This document shows positions 8,968 through 18,299 of a stretch of DNA of 49,987 nt, in pieces. The position numbers were made by a program, and so were the translations under genes. The stretch comes from Thermosyntropha lipolytica DSM 11003 (lineage in GTDB: Bacteria > Bacillota > Syntrophomonadia > Syntrophomonadales > Syntrophomonadaceae): positions 1 through 49,987 of the forward strand of contig NZ_FQWY01000017.1 of the NCBI RefSeq assembly GCF_900129805.1, in the 5' to 3' direction. The notes under the pieces are model-generated. The model was not told the DNA's origin. It saw nothing but the letters and a program-made list of their open reading frames with translations, and searched no databases. Each line of letters opens with the position of its first letter. The stretch's first letter is position 1.

Positions 8968-9945
8968 TTAAGATCTTATTATCCTTGCCGCATCTTTGGC
9001 CGCATAAGTTATAATAAGGTCAGCTCCTGCCCTTTTTATGGAGGTTAAAACCTCCAGCATAACCTTTTCTTCATCCAGCCACCCATTAAGAGCTGCCGCC
9101 TTTATCATGGCATATTCTCCGCTTACATTATAGGCAGCTGTCGGCAGTCCAAACTTTTCTTTTACCGCCTTTATCACATCCAAATAAGCAAGAGCCGGCT
9201 TTACCATAACTATATCCGCACCTTCTTCAATATCTAAAGCTACTTCGCGCAAAGCTTCCCTAGCATTAGCAGGATCCATCTGATAAGTACGGCGGTCTCC
9301 AAACCGGGGTGCTGATTCAGCTGCTTCGCGAAACGGCCCGTAAAAAGCTGAACAAAATTTAGCCGCATAGGACATTATAGGAATATGGCTGAAACCTTCC
9401 TCATCCAGCCTTTTTCTTATATAACCTACACGTCCATCCATCATATCAGAGGGGGCCACCATATCACACCCCGCTTTAACATGAGATAAAGCTTCCAGGG
9501 CTAACAGCTCTAAAGTAGCATCATTATCGATGTTTCCCTTAGCATCTAAAACTCCACAATGTCCATGGTCAGTATATTCACAAAGGCAAACATCAGTTAT
9601 CACATACATATCCGGGCATAAATCTTTTATAGTCTTAATCGCTTCCTGCACCACGCCGTTTTCCTGATAGCCCGAGCTTCCCACCTCGTCTTTATATTCC
9701 GGTATGCCAAAAAGAAGTACCGCTTTTATGCCCCAGTATTTAAGCTCGTCAATCTCCTCCTGCAGCCTGTCCCGAGAAAGTTGAAAAACTCCGGGCATGG
9801 ATTTAACCGGCTGTTTCTTATCTTCGCCATAAACTATAAACAGAGGGTAGATAAAATCCTCGGGTAAAAGAACCGTTTCCCTTACCATTGAGCGTATAAT
9901 TTCATTCTGTCTAAGCCTTCGCATGCGGTGAACAGGAAAAGACAT
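8968..9945 (-). CDS. hemB: Porphobilinogen synthase (delta-aminolevulinic acid dehydratase)
   Basis: 325 aa, the family norm. It condenses two 5-aminolevulinate molecules to porphobilinogen. The catalytic lysines are K196 ([17 protein letters not shown]) and K249 ([11 protein letters not shown]). The metal site has cysteines C120, C122 and C130 ([13 protein letters not shown]), so this is a zinc-dependent type. ATG start at 9945 with GGAAGGGG upstream. It sits between ahbC (5-bp gap) and ahbD. Confidence 0.98.
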   Translation of the reverse strand: MSFPVHRMRRLRQNEIIRSMVRETVLLPEDFIYPLFIVYGEDKKQPVKSMPGVFQLSRDRLQEEIDELKYWGIKAVLLFGIPEYKDEVGSSGYQENGVVQEAIKTIKDLCPDMYVITDVCLCEYTDHGHCGVLDAKGNIDNDATLELLALEALSHVKAGCDMVAPSDMMDGRVGYIRKRLDEEGFSHIPIMSYAAKFCSAFYGPFREAAESAPRFGDRRTYQMDPANAREALREVALDIEEGADIVMVKPALAYLDVIKAVKEKFGLPTAAYNVSGEYAMIKAAALNGWLDEEKVMLEVLTSIKRAGADLIITYAAKDAARIIRS

Positions 9946-9950
9946 TTAAA

Positions 9951-11120
9951 CTACCCCTTCCTTTCTTCTTCCGTAAGATAACAGGCAGGATCTTCAGCCC
10001 AAATATCGCCATATACTTCCCTGGCCCTTATGCGGCAGCCTCCACAAAGGGATTTATGCGCGCATTCCCTGCATTTTCCCTTAACATGCTTTTCTTTTTC
10101 CCGTAATTTAACCATCAGCTCATCATCAGCATTCCAGATCTCGCTAAACGGCTTTTCCCTTATATTGCCCACTGTATAATCCTGCCAGAATTGACAGGGA
10201 TGAACACGACCGTAAGCATCAACATTGGCAAACTTGGTGCCGGCTGAACATCCTCCATGCATATGCAAAAGCTGTACTATCTCCTCAGCCCTCTTAGGCT
10301 CTTTTTCTTTTATGTAGTGGAAAAGGAATATGCCATCAGCATGATTATCAGTAGTCAATATTTCTACTTCTACACCTTTATTAAAAAGCTCTACCGTTTT
10401 CCGGCTCAAAAATTCTAATATACTCCTCTTTTCTTCCTGTGAGGTATCCATAGCCGCCATAGATTTACCCCGGCCGGAATATACCAGATGATACATGCAA
10501 AACCTGGGAATACCTTCTTTTTCTACCAGCTCTAAAATAGCTGGCAGATCATCCATATTTTGTTTATGCACCGTAAAGCGAATACCTGTCTTCACTCCAT
10601 TATCCAGACAGGCCCTTATGCCGCGCAAAGCCGCCCTAAAAGAACCTCTTTGCGCGCGAAAATTATCGTGGGTTTCTTCCCTGCCATCAATACTTATCCC
10701 TACATACTGAAAACCTGCTTTTCTGATCTTTTTGGCCATCTCGTCATCAATAAGAGTCCCATTGCTGGAAATAACCGGTCTTAATCCCTGCTCCGCGGCC
10801 AGTTCTCCCAGTAAAAACAAATCTTTTCTTAAGAGAGGCTCTCCTCCGGAAAAAAGCAAAACAGGAACCCGCATTTTTCCCAGATCATATATAAAATCCC
10901 GGGCTTCTTCCGTCGTAAGCTCTTCTTTATAATGCTTATCTTCGGCATCTATATAACAGTGCTGGCATCTTAGATTACAGCGGTTAGTCATATTCCATAC
11001 CACCAGAGGCCTTCTTATCTCCGAAAACTGCAGCAAACTGGGGGGGACCTCCTGTCCGCCGTGTTTGATAACTTCTGATACCGTAGCCGTACCGCAAAGC
11101 AGTTTAGTACATCCTATCAC
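9951..11120 (-). CDS. ahbC: Radical-SAM didecarboxysiroheme deacetylase AhbC (NirJ1 type)
   Basis: 389 aa. A characteristic N-terminal extension (MIGCTKLLCGTATV) precedes the radical-SAM domain, with cluster cysteines C48, C52 and C55 and LLFSGGEPLLR. A C-terminal SPASM-like domain has CQFWQDYTVGNIREKPFSEIW and CRECAHKSLCGGCR. This is the NirJ1/AhbC pattern; AhbC removes acetate side chains from 12,18-didecarboxysiroheme to give iron-coproporphyrin III. The start is a GTG at 11120 with GGGGAGG eight bases upstream. It lies 15 bp after cobA-hemD. Confidence 0.88.
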   Translation of the reverse strand: MIGCTKLLCGTATVSEVIKHGGQEVPPSLLQFSEIRRPLVVWNMTNRCNLRCQHCYIDAEDKHYKEELTTEEARDFIYDLGKMRVPVLLFSGGEPLLRKDLFLLGELAAEQGLRPVISSNGTLIDDEMAKKIRKAGFQYVGISIDGREETHDNFRAQRGSFRAALRGIRACLDNGVKTGIRFTVHKQNMDDLPAILELVEKEGIPRFCMYHLVYSGRGKSMAAMDTSQEEKRSILEFLSRKTVELFNKGVEVEILTTDNHADGIFLFHYIKEKEPKRAEEIVQLLHMHGGCSAGTKFANVDAYGRVHPCQFWQDYTVGNIREKPFSEIWNADDELMVKLREKEKHVKGKCRECAHKSLCGGCRIRAREVYGDIWAEDPACYLTEEERKG

Positions 11121-11135
11121 ATCTACTTCCTCCCC

Positions 11136-12665
11136 TCAGGATAAAGCTTTAGCATCTTCTACCAAAACATTTACCAGTCCATCTATGGTATATTCCCCAG
11201 CTACCAGCTGCACCTTAAAACCTTCTTTAGCCGCTGTTTCCGCTGTTATCGGCCCTATACAGGCAATCCTGGTGTTATTATTTATGGAGGGAATATTTTC
11301 CCTTCCTATTATTTTTACAAAATTGCTTACCGTCGAAGAACTGGTAAAAGTAATATAATCTACTCTTCCTTTAATTATTTCTTCTCTGGTTTTGGCACTT
11401 ACGGTGCTTACCGGCACTGCTTCATAAAGATATACTTCATTGACATGTGCCCCCCATGCGTGCAAAGTCTGGGGTAGAACGCTCCTTGCCCCTTTAGCCC
11501 GGGGAAGCAGAACCCAGTCTCCCGGCTTTATTTTAGGCTGAAGTAAGGAAAGAATGCCTTCCGCCCTGTATTCATCAGGAACCGCATCTACGATAAGGCC
11601 TTTCTCTTCCAGCTTATCCCTGGTAGCCGGGCCTATGGCACAGATATTTACCCCTTTTAGCTCTCTTATATCAAGCTTTAACCCCTTCATTTCTTTAAAA
11701 AAGATCTCCACCGCATTTACACTGGTAAATATAATCCAGTTGTAATGCTCCAGGTTATACAAAGCATTATGCAGAACATGCAGGTCAGACAACGGTTTAA
11801 TCGCTATAGTAGGAAATTCAATAGCTTCTCCACCTAGCTCATATATCTTTTCGCTAAGCAAACTGGCCTGAGCCCGCGCCCTGGTTACTACAATCCTTTT
11901 TCCCCATAAGGGCTTGTCCTCCACCCATTTCAACTCCTCGCGCAGGCTTACCACTTCACCTACCACGATGACGGCAGGAGGCTTAAAATTACTCTGTTCT
12001 GCCTTGTGAGCTATATCAGCTAAAGTCCCGGTTAACACCTCCTGATAAGGTAAAGTGCCCCACCTTACCAGAGCTACTGGAGTTTCTCCACTTCTCCCAT
12101 TATCCATCAGCTTCTGGCATATAAAGCGGAGATTTTCTACGCCCATAAGAAAAACCAGTGTTCCCGCTCCCGTAGCTATATTTTCCCATCTGATAGAACT
12201 TTCTTCCTTGCCCGGCTTCTCATGCCCGGTTATTATAGCCAGGGTAGAAGTAGCATCCCGATGGGTTACAGGAATCCCGGCATAAGCAGGTACCGCGATA
12301 GCTGAAGTAATACCAGGCACCACTTCAAACGGAACCCCGTGCCTTTTTACATACAGAGCTTCCTCCCCACCCCGGCCAAAAAGAAAAGGGTCTCCGCCTT
12401 TTAGCCTGACTACTACTTTGCCTTCGGAAGCTTTTTTTACTAAAAGCTCATTTATCTTCTCCTGGGGCAAAGCATGATGGCTTGACTCTTTGCCCACATA
12501 GATAAATTCCGCCTCTGGATTAGCAAGAGCAAGTATTTTATCACTCACCAGACGGTCATATACTACTACTTCCGCCTTTTGTAAAACCTTGGCTCCTTTT
12601 AAAGTAAATAACCCCGGATCTCCCGGTCCAGCTCCTACTAAATAAACAAATCCCTTCTTACTCAT
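11136..12665 (-). CDS. cobA-hemD: Uroporphyrinogen-III C-methyltransferase / uroporphyrinogen-III synthase fusion
   Basis: 509 aa, a two-domain fusion common in Clostridia. Residues 1 to about 245 are the SAM-dependent uroporphyrinogen-III methyltransferase ([42 protein letters not shown]), which makes precorrin-2. Residues from about 255 to 505 are uroporphyrinogen-III synthase (starting [12 protein letters not shown]; later [40 protein letters not shown]), which closes hydroxymethylbilane with D-ring inversion. The fusion channels hydroxymethylbilane made by HemC (3 bp upstream) toward the siroheme branch, as expected where heme is made by the Ahb route. Confidence 0.96.
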   Translation of the reverse strand: MSKKGFVYLVGAGPGDPGLFTLKGAKVLQKAEVVVYDRLVSDKILALANPEAEFIYVGKESSHHALPQEKINELLVKKASEGKVVVRLKGGDPFLFGRGGEEALYVKRHGVPFEVVPGITSAIAVPAYAGIPVTHRDATSTLAIITGHEKPGKEESSIRWENIATGAGTLVFLMGVENLRFICQKLMDNGRSGETPVALVRWGTLPYQEVLTGTLADIAHKAEQSNFKPPAVIVVGEVVSLREELKWVEDKPLWGKRIVVTRARAQASLLSEKIYELGGEAIEFPTIAIKPLSDLHVLHNALYNLEHYNWIIFTSVNAVEIFFKEMKGLKLDIRELKGVNICAIGPATRDKLEEKGLIVDAVPDEYRAEGILSLLQPKIKPGDWVLLPRAKGARSVLPQTLHAWGAHVNEVYLYEAVPVSTVSAKTREEIIKGRVDYITFTSSSTVSNFVKIIGRENIPSINNNTRIACIGPITAETAAKEGFKVQLVAGEYTIDGLVNVLVEDAKALS

Positions 12666-12668
12666 ACC

Positions 12669-13598
12669 CTAATTCCCCTGCCATTTTATATCCTGCCATA
12701 TTTTTTCTCCACCTTCTTTAAGCAGCTTTTGCGCCAGCTTTATACCTAATTCTTCAGGATAATCTATACTTCCTTCCATCTTGTCCCGATAAACCATCCG
12801 GCCATCTAGAGAAGCAATAAGTCCTTCTAAAACCAGTTTCCCCTCCAGGCTCCTGGCCAGAGCTCCTACCGGCATCTGGCATCCGCCTTCTAAAGTCCGC
12901 ATAAAAGCTCTTTCCGCTCTAACTTCCGCCATAGTAGCCTGGTCATTAATCCGCTTAAGAATCCTTAATACCTTCTGGTCTCCTTCCCGGCATTCTACGG
13001 CAATAGCTCCCTGGCCTACTGCCGGCAACATAATCTCGTAAGGCAAATAATCGCTTATATAGGTTTCTAAATTAAGCCTTTTTACCCCGGCATAGGCCAC
13101 GACAATAGCATCGAGATCATTTTCCATCATTTTTCTGATCCTGGTCTCGACATTTCCTCTTATATCCACTACATTTATATCAGGCCGAGCCGCCTTAATC
13201 TGGGCCGTCCTCCGCAGGCTGGAAGTGCCTATTACTGCTCCTTCTGGCAAGCTGTCAAATTTATACCTGCGCGCTGATACCAGAACATCCTGCGGATTTT
13301 CACGTTTTAAAACTGCACCCAGGGTTAGCCCTCTTTCCAGAACCGAAGGCAGGTCCTTCATGCTATGTACAGCTATATCAATATTCCCGGAAAGCAGCTC
13401 TTTTTCAATTTCCTTAGTAAAAAGCCCTTTATCTCCAATTTTGGAAAGAGCTACATCTAAAATCTTATCTCCTTTCGTCCTTACCGTATAAATCTGAATA
13501 TTAATATCCGGAAACTCCTCTTTAATCCGCCAGGCTACCTGCCTGGCCTGCCAGACCGCCAGCTGGCTTCCTCTAGTTCCCAACTTCAAAGTCGTCAT
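12669..13598 (-). CDS. hemC: Hydroxymethylbilane synthase (porphobilinogen deaminase)
   Basis: 309 aa from the ATG at 13598 (MTTLKLGTRGSQLAVWQARQ), preferred over an ATG seven codons upstream because a GGGGAAGGA-type ribosome site lies just before it. It polymerises four porphobilinogens to hydroxymethylbilane. The dipyrromethane cofactor cysteine is C240 in EGGCQMPVGA, and the catalytic aspartate is D82 in HSMKDLP. The start lies inside the end of hemA (26-bp overlap). Confidence 0.97.
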   Translation of the reverse strand: MTTLKLGTRGSQLAVWQARQVAWRIKEEFPDINIQIYTVRTKGDKILDVALSKIGDKGLFTKEIEKELLSGNIDIAVHSMKDLPSVLERGLTLGAVLKRENPQDVLVSARRYKFDSLPEGAVIGTSSLRRTAQIKAARPDINVVDIRGNVETRIRKMMENDLDAIVVAYAGVKRLNLETYISDYLPYEIMLPAVGQGAIAVECREGDQKVLRILKRINDQATMAEVRAERAFMRTLEGGCQMPVGALARSLEGKLVLEGLIASLDGRMVYRDKMEGSIDYPEELGIKLAQKLLKEGGEKIWQDIKWQGN

Positions 13599-14883
13599 AA
13601 ATTCCTTCCCCTTCATCAATATGGAGTGAGAACAATTTTTTGACTACTTCCGCATAAAGATGTCCCTCATTATGGCAAAGCGCCATTTCTTTAAGGTTAA
13701 CAATGGGAAAATGTAAAAGCTGATTGACAATAGAGTTGGCCATAGAAATAATTATCTTCTTCTCCCTCTCTGATAAATTGCCCAGGCGATTAAAAGCCCT
13801 GGTAATCTCTTTCTGTTTGATCTCTTCCCCCCAGCTGCGGAGTGCTTTAATGACAGGAACTACATAAAGACAGGAAAGCCAATCATTAAATATTTTCATC
13901 TCTTCATCAATAATTTTTTGTGCCTGTTTAGCTGCTTTTTGCCGAGCTAAATAACTCCCATCTATTACATCTTTAAGATCATCTATATCATAAATAAATA
14001 CACCTTCTATTTCCCCCAGCTCAGGATCAATATCCCGGGGGACCGCAATATCAATCATTATTATCTTTTTGCCACCCCTATTCTGCAAAGCTTTATAACA
14101 GTTGTCCCTGCGCATTACATAGTGCTGAGCTGCTGTACAGCTTATGACAATATCTACCACAAGGAGATAATTTTCTATTTCATCAAACCTCACTGCCTGC
14201 CCATTAAACTTGGCCGCCAGCTTAAGGGCATTTTCATAAGAACGGTTAGAAACTATAACCGAACTGGCACCGTTCTGCAAAAGGTAATAAGCAGCCAGTT
14301 CGCTCATCTCACCGGCCCCTATCAGCATTACCGTCCTGCCATTTAAGGTGCCCAGTATACTCCGCGCCAGTTCCACCGCAGCATAGCTTACCGATACCGG
14401 ATGCTGATCAATCATCGTCTCCGTCCTTACCCTTTTTCCTACATAAAGAGCTTTTTGAAAAAGGGTATTAATTACCCCTTCGGTTGCCCCCTCTTCTTTA
14501 GCTCGCATATAAGCTTCCTTCACCTGGCCCAGTATCTGGGTTTCTCCCAGCACCATAGAATCTAATCCGGAAGCCACCTTGAACAGGTGGTAAATCGCAT
14601 CATAGCAGCTCAAATCATAAAGATAAGGCTTAAGCTCTTCCCTCTTTATACCTGAATAAGCTGCCAGAAAAGCATATACCCTCTCCCTGGCCTTGTCTAA
14701 ATCGCGGGTGGTCGCATATATTTCCATGCGGTTACAGGTAGAGAGGATTACCACCCCTTCGATCCCCTCTTCGTTCTTTAAGCAAGTATAAGCCTCTTTT
14801 AAATCATGCGTGCATAAAGCTAGCTTTTCCCTCACCTCTACCGGAGCTGTGCGATAGCTTAGTCCTGTAAGGAGGATATACAT
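13573..14883 (-). CDS. hemA: Glutamyl-tRNA reductase
   Basis: 436 aa from the ATG at 14883. This start places the catalytic cysteine (ILSTCNRMEIY) at residue 50, as in the family, and a GGAGAGGG site lies upstream; an earlier in-frame start adds ten residues without support. It reduces glutamyl-tRNA(Glu) to glutamate-1-semialdehyde with NADPH, the entry step of tetrapyrrole synthesis. Domains in order: catalytic, NADP-binding (MLIGAGEMSELAA), C-terminal helical dimerisation domain. It overlaps sirC by 25 bp and hemC by 26 bp. Confidence 0.97.
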   Translation of the reverse strand: MYILLTGLSYRTAPVEVREKLALCTHDLKEAYTCLKNEEGIEGVVILSTCNRMEIYATTRDLDKARERVYAFLAAYSGIKREELKPYLYDLSCYDAIYHLFKVASGLDSMVLGETQILGQVKEAYMRAKEEGATEGVINTLFQKALYVGKRVRTETMIDQHPVSVSYAAVELARSILGTLNGRTVMLIGAGEMSELAAYYLLQNGASSVIVSNRSYENALKLAAKFNGQAVRFDEIENYLLVVDIVISCTAAQHYVMRRDNCYKALQNRGGKKIIMIDIAVPRDIDPELGEIEGVFIYDIDDLKDVIDGSYLARQKAAKQAQKIIDEEMKIFNDWLSCLYVVPVIKALRSWGEEIKQKEITRAFNRLGNLSEREKKIIISMANSIVNQLLHFPIVNLKEMALCHNEGHLYAEVVKKLFSLHIDEGEGIYDDFEVGN

Positions 14884-15500
14884 TCTTCCACCCTCTCCTT
14901 CACCTTTTCCCATTCCCCTTTACGCAGCAAGCCCAATATCTCATCATTAACCAGCTTATGAAATAAGGCTTCCCGCTCATTAATATCATTTATTTTCGCT
15001 TTTGCCTTTTCCCTCACTTCCCCCAGTAAATCAACATACCATCCGTAGGCTTCAGGAATTAAACCTTCTAATTCTTCCCGCATCTTGCGGGCAAAAAGAG
15101 GGCTCTTCCCTTCCGTGGAAATAGCCACCACCAGCGAATCCCTGCGCACCACAGACGGTACATAAAAATCACAGTTCACCGGATCATCAACCGCATTGAG
15201 CAAAATACCCTTCATCCGGCAAATCCGGGCTACTCTGCGGTTGAGATCGCTGTCATTGGTAGCCGCAAAGACCATAAATATACCGTCTAGATCCCTATCG
15301 TCAAATGCCCGCAAGTTCACGGTAATAAGCCCCTTTTCCCCCCACTCTTTAATATTTTCAGTTACTTTAGGACTTACTACCTTGATGTTTGTACCATAGG
15401 CCAAAAGATTGGCTACTTTGCGCTCGGCTACCTTGCCACCGCCAATTATTAAACAATTTTTTCCTTCCAGATTAATAAAAGCCGGGAATAAATGCGCCAT
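14859..15500 (-). CDS. Precorrin-2 dehydrogenase / sirohydrochlorin ferrochelatase (CysG N-terminal/Met8 type)
   Basis: 213 aa. An N-terminal NAD-binding Rossmann domain (CLIIGGGKVAERKVANLL) is followed by the siroheme synthase middle domain (DDPVNCDFYVPSVVRRDSLVVAISTEGKSPLFARKMREELE). It oxidises precorrin-2 to sirohydrochlorin and, in bifunctional members, inserts iron to give siroheme, the branch point for the Ahb route. No separate CbiK/SirB chelatase is seen in the operon, so this protein may do both steps (inference). ATG start at 15500 with GAGGAG upstream. It is the first gene of the tetrapyrrole operon, after the tatA terminator. Confidence 0.93.
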   Translation of the reverse strand: MAHLFPAFINLEGKNCLIIGGGKVAERKVANLLAYGTNIKVVSPKVTENIKEWGEKGLITVNLRAFDDRDLDGIFMVFAATNDSDLNRRVARICRMKGILLNAVDDPVNCDFYVPSVVRRDSLVVAISTEGKSPLFARKMREELEGLIPEAYGWYVDLLGEVREKAKAKINDINEREALFHKLVNDEILGLLRKGEWEKVKERVEECISSLQD

Positions 15501-15547
15501 ATTCTACTCCTCAAGTTTCTAAAAATACTTTCTTCTATGTTAAAAAA

Positions 15548-15567
15548 AAAGGCCTTTTAAAGCCTTT
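15548..15567 (-). terminator. Terminator after tatA
   Basis: A short stem (AAAGGC at 15548-15553 with GCCTTT at 15562-15567) overlaps the tatA stop and is followed on the minus strand by nine T residues. It separates the tat genes from the tetrapyrrole operon. Confidence 0.75.
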
Positions 15568-15748
15568 ATTTATCTTTTTTCTCCTCTAACTCCTCAAACT
15601 CCTCTTCTTTAGCCTTGCGAAAACTCTGGATAGCTTTTCCCAGAGATTGCCCTACCTGGGGAAGTTTTCCCGGACCCACAATAATAAGAACAATAAGCAA
15701 AATCAATACCAGTTCCCAGGGACCAAAATTACCTATTAAACCCAACAT
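15566..15748 (-). CDS. tatA: Twin-arginine translocase subunit TatA
   Basis: 60 aa from the ATG at 15748, which has an AGGAGG site seven bases upstream. The reading frame is open for 70 codons further but that part is unrelated. It has the classic TatA layout: short N-terminus (MLGLIGNFGPWE), one membrane helix with VGPGKLPQVG at its end, an amphipathic helix, and a charged tail. With TatC it forms the pathway exporting folded proteins. Confidence 0.95.
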   Translation of the reverse strand: MLGLIGNFGPWELVLILLIVLIIVGPGKLPQVGQSLGKAIQSFRKAKEEEFEELEEKKDK

Positions 15749-15878
15749 ACAAATTCCTCCTCTGCATTTAAAAAGACCCCGCTTAGAATTTAATCCGCAT
15801 CGATTATTACTGCTATTATGACAAAAAGCAAAAACTTTGTAAACCCCAAGCCTTTTCGCTATTTTGGTCAAAAACCCT

Positions 15879-16661
15879 CTAATCCGTTTCCTCCTGCGTC
15901 TTCTTCCGCGCCTCCATCTTGCGCATCCTTTCCTCCCCGGGACGGGAAAATCTGGCAATCCATATGCTTATTTCATACAGGAGGTATACGGGAATTGCCA
16001 TCATCATCTGGGAAAAAGGATCCGGTCCAGGAGTTAAAGCTGCAGCCAGGATTACTATCACCAAAAGGGCGTACTTGCGGTTTCTGGCCATAGCTTCATG
16101 GCTTATAATACCTAGTTTGCTCAAGAAAAACACTACTACCGGCAGTTCAAACACAATGCCAAAAGGCAGGGTAAAAGCCAGAACAAAACTTACATACTGG
16201 TCCACCTTAAACATGGTTTCCAGATTTTCACCGGCAATATAGATAAAAAAATTAAGAATTAGCTTTAAAATCCCAAAATAAGCAAAAAGCACCCCACCCA
16301 CAAAAAGTCCTATAGTTATAGGGAAAAGAATATATACATATTTGCGTTCATGGGGATAAAGAGCCGGTTTAATAAAGCGCCATAAAGCCCATACTACTAC
16401 GGGAAAAGCTATTACAAAACCAGCCAGGAAGGATAGTTTAAGCTTAACAAAAAAAGCTTCCGTAACCCCGGTAACAATCAGATTTTCATTCAGCGATGTA
16501 AGAGGAGACATGATGATAGATAATATCTGTTCACTGTAATAAAAAGCAAAAACGGCGGCTATGATAATGGCAACAATACTTATAAGCAAAGATTTACGCA
16601 GATCTTCCAGATGTTCAATTATCGTCTGCTTATCCTCGGGTGACAAATCGCTAAAAACCAC
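15879..16661 (-). CDS. tatC: Twin-arginine translocase subunit TatC
   Basis: 260 aa, the receptor subunit of the Tat pathway, with six predicted membrane helices. It begins with the conserved cytoplasmic segment EHLEDLRKSLL and contains FVLAFTLPFGIVFELP, both TatC signatures. GTG start at 16661 after GGGGAGAGG. tatA follows after 130 bp. Upstream lies the polyprenyl synthase gene (21 bp), so the tat genes may be transcribed with the menaquinone genes. Confidence 0.96.
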   Translation of the reverse strand: MVFSDLSPEDKQTIIEHLEDLRKSLLISIVAIIIAAVFAFYYSEQILSIIMSPLTSLNENLIVTGVTEAFFVKLKLSFLAGFVIAFPVVVWALWRFIKPALYPHERKYVYILFPITIGLFVGGVLFAYFGILKLILNFFIYIAGENLETMFKVDQYVSFVLAFTLPFGIVFELPVVVFFLSKLGIISHEAMARNRKYALLVIVILAAALTPGPDPFSQMMMAIPVYLLYEISIWIARFSRPGEERMRKMEARKKTQEETD

Positions 16662-16682
16662 AAAACCTCTCCCCTATCCTTA

Positions 16683-17648
16683 TTAATAATCTCGTTTGAT
16701 TATAAAATCAGCTATATCATGCAAATTTTGCTTTACGGCAACATCAGGAAGATAAGAGAGCTGTTTTTTAGCCTTACGGGCAAAACGAGTGCTTACTTCA
16801 TAAGCATAATCTACTCCCCCGGCATCTAAAACCTTGTCAATAATATAATCGACATAGCGGGAACAGAGCTCAGGGGAGGATAAAAGCTTTCTCAGTTCAT
16901 CTTTTCGCGGGCTATGCTTTAAAGCAAAAAGCACCGGAAGGGTAATTACCCCCTGCCTTATATCACTTCCCGTAGGCTTGCCCAAAACTTTTTCATCGGC
17001 CACCAAATCTAAAATATCATCCGTAATCTGAAAAGCCATGCCCAGGTAGTGGCCATAAAGCCTTAAAGCTTCTATCTGCCTGGCATGTACATTACATAAA
17101 GCAGCCCCCAGTTCACAGCTTACAGCTATCAGCAAAGCCGTTTTACGTTCAATCCTGCGCAAATAATTTTTTAACCCCTTCGTAACATCATAGGCACTCA
17201 GCAACTGAACGATCTCACCTTCACATATCTTCATACTGGCATCAGCCAGAATATTTAAAATATCACTGCGGCCATAAGAGGCCGCCAGAGCTAATGCCCG
17301 GGCAAAAATATAATTCCCGGCATAAATAGAAATCCGGTTTCCCCAGCCGCTTTTTACCGTAAAAGTGCCTCTTCTCATTTCCGAATTATCAATAACATCA
17401 TCATGTACCAGGGTAGCCATATGCACAAGTTCCAGAGCGGTGGCCATAGGAAGTATATATTCTAAATCATCGCGGAAAACTTTAGCACTCAAAAGGGCAA
17501 AAGCCGGCCTTAGCCTTTTCCCCCCTGCACTTATCAAATGGCCGGCTGCCTCATCAAGAATGCGGATATCGGTATTTATGTTTTCGCCCAGGCTTTTTTC
17601 CACTATCTTAAGCTCTTCTTCTATCGGCTTAAAAAAATCAAACCCCAT
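16683..17648 (-). CDS. Polyprenyl diphosphate synthase (heptaprenyl/HepT-like)
   Basis: 321 aa trans-isoprenyl diphosphate synthase. Both aspartate-rich motifs are intact: HDDVID (D83, D84, D87) followed by MRRG, and QITDDILD (D210, D211, D214); GGKRLRP is also present. It elongates an allylic diphosphate with isopentenyl diphosphate to the long side chain of a quinone. Product length cannot be read with certainty. The UbiX-, UbiA- and UbiD-like genes directly upstream point to the menaquinone tail. ATG start at 17648 after AAGGGG. Confidence 0.93.
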   Translation of the reverse strand: MGFDFFKPIEEELKIVEKSLGENINTDIRILDEAAGHLISAGGKRLRPAFALLSAKVFRDDLEYILPMATALELVHMATLVHDDVIDNSEMRRGTFTVKSGWGNRISIYAGNYIFARALALAASYGRSDILNILADASMKICEGEIVQLLSAYDVTKGLKNYLRRIERKTALLIAVSCELGAALCNVHARQIEALRLYGHYLGMAFQITDDILDLVADEKVLGKPTGSDIRQGVITLPVLFALKHSPRKDELRKLLSSPELCSRYVDYIIDKVLDAGGVDYAYEVSTRFARKAKKQLSYLPDVAVKQNLHDIADFIIKRDY

Positions 17649-17671
17649 AGTTTTCCCCTTAAAGCTTAATT

Positions 17672-18250
17672 TTAGTTATATCTGTTATACAATTCGTTAG
17701 GTATCCTCATCGCATCCAGTACTTTTCCCACTACAAAATTGACCATATCATCTATGGTTTTAGGAAAATGGTAGAAGGCAGGCATAGCCGGTATCACATG
17801 GACTCCCATTTCCGATAAAATGAGCATATTTCTAAGATGTACGGTGCTCAAAGGAGTTTCTCGCGGCACGATAATCAGCTGCCTTCTTTCTTTTAATATT
17901 ACGTCAGCAGCCCTTTCCAGCAGATTTTTCGAAGTTCCATGGGCAATAGATGATATAGTAGACATCGTACAGGGAATAACTATCATGCCATCAATAAGAA
18001 AAGAACCGCTGGCCACCGGAGCTGCTATATCAGCATTATCATATACCCGAAGATTTCCTTTAAAGTGCTTTTTAAAAACCTCCTCTTCCGGTTCAGTGAA
18101 ATCCCAGCCCATTTCCTGGGTAAGAACAATCTTAGCCGGATCGCTGACAATAAGATGGACCTCATAATCTCTTTCTAAAAGCTCCTCCACCAATCTTACT
18201 CCATAAATTACCCCACTGGCACCTGTAAAAGCAACTACATATCTCTTCAA
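17672..18250 (-). CDS. ubiX: UbiX-like flavin prenyltransferase
   Basis: 192 aa from a TTG start at 18250, which has AGGAGG nine bases upstream and gives the family N-terminus MKRYVVAFTGASGVIYG. Reading further upstream adds 27 residues of no similarity. It makes prenylated FMN, the cofactor of UbiD-type decarboxylases, consistent with the ubiD homologue two genes upstream. Also present are the PCTMSTISSIAHG and KERRQLIIVPRETPLS segments typical of UbiX. If the futalosine menaquinone route operates, this would be its MqnM-type member (inference). Confidence 0.94.
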   Translation of the reverse strand: MKRYVVAFTGASGVIYGVRLVEELLERDYEVHLIVSDPAKIVLTQEMGWDFTEPEEEVFKKHFKGNLRVYDNADIAAPVASGSFLIDGMIVIPCTMSTISSIAHGTSKNLLERAADVILKERRQLIIVPRETPLSTVHLRNMLILSEMGVHVIPAMPAFYHFPKTIDDMVNFVVGKVLDAMRIPNELYNRYN

Positions 18251-18299
18251 AATTTTTGACCTCCTAAAAAGATTTCTTTGCCAGCTATTTTTTCTCTTC

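Noticed and set aside
15749-15958. In-frame upstream extension of tatA (70 codons, Arg-rich)
   Set aside because: It overlaps the tatC end, and a strong AGGAGG site marks the internal ATG as the start.
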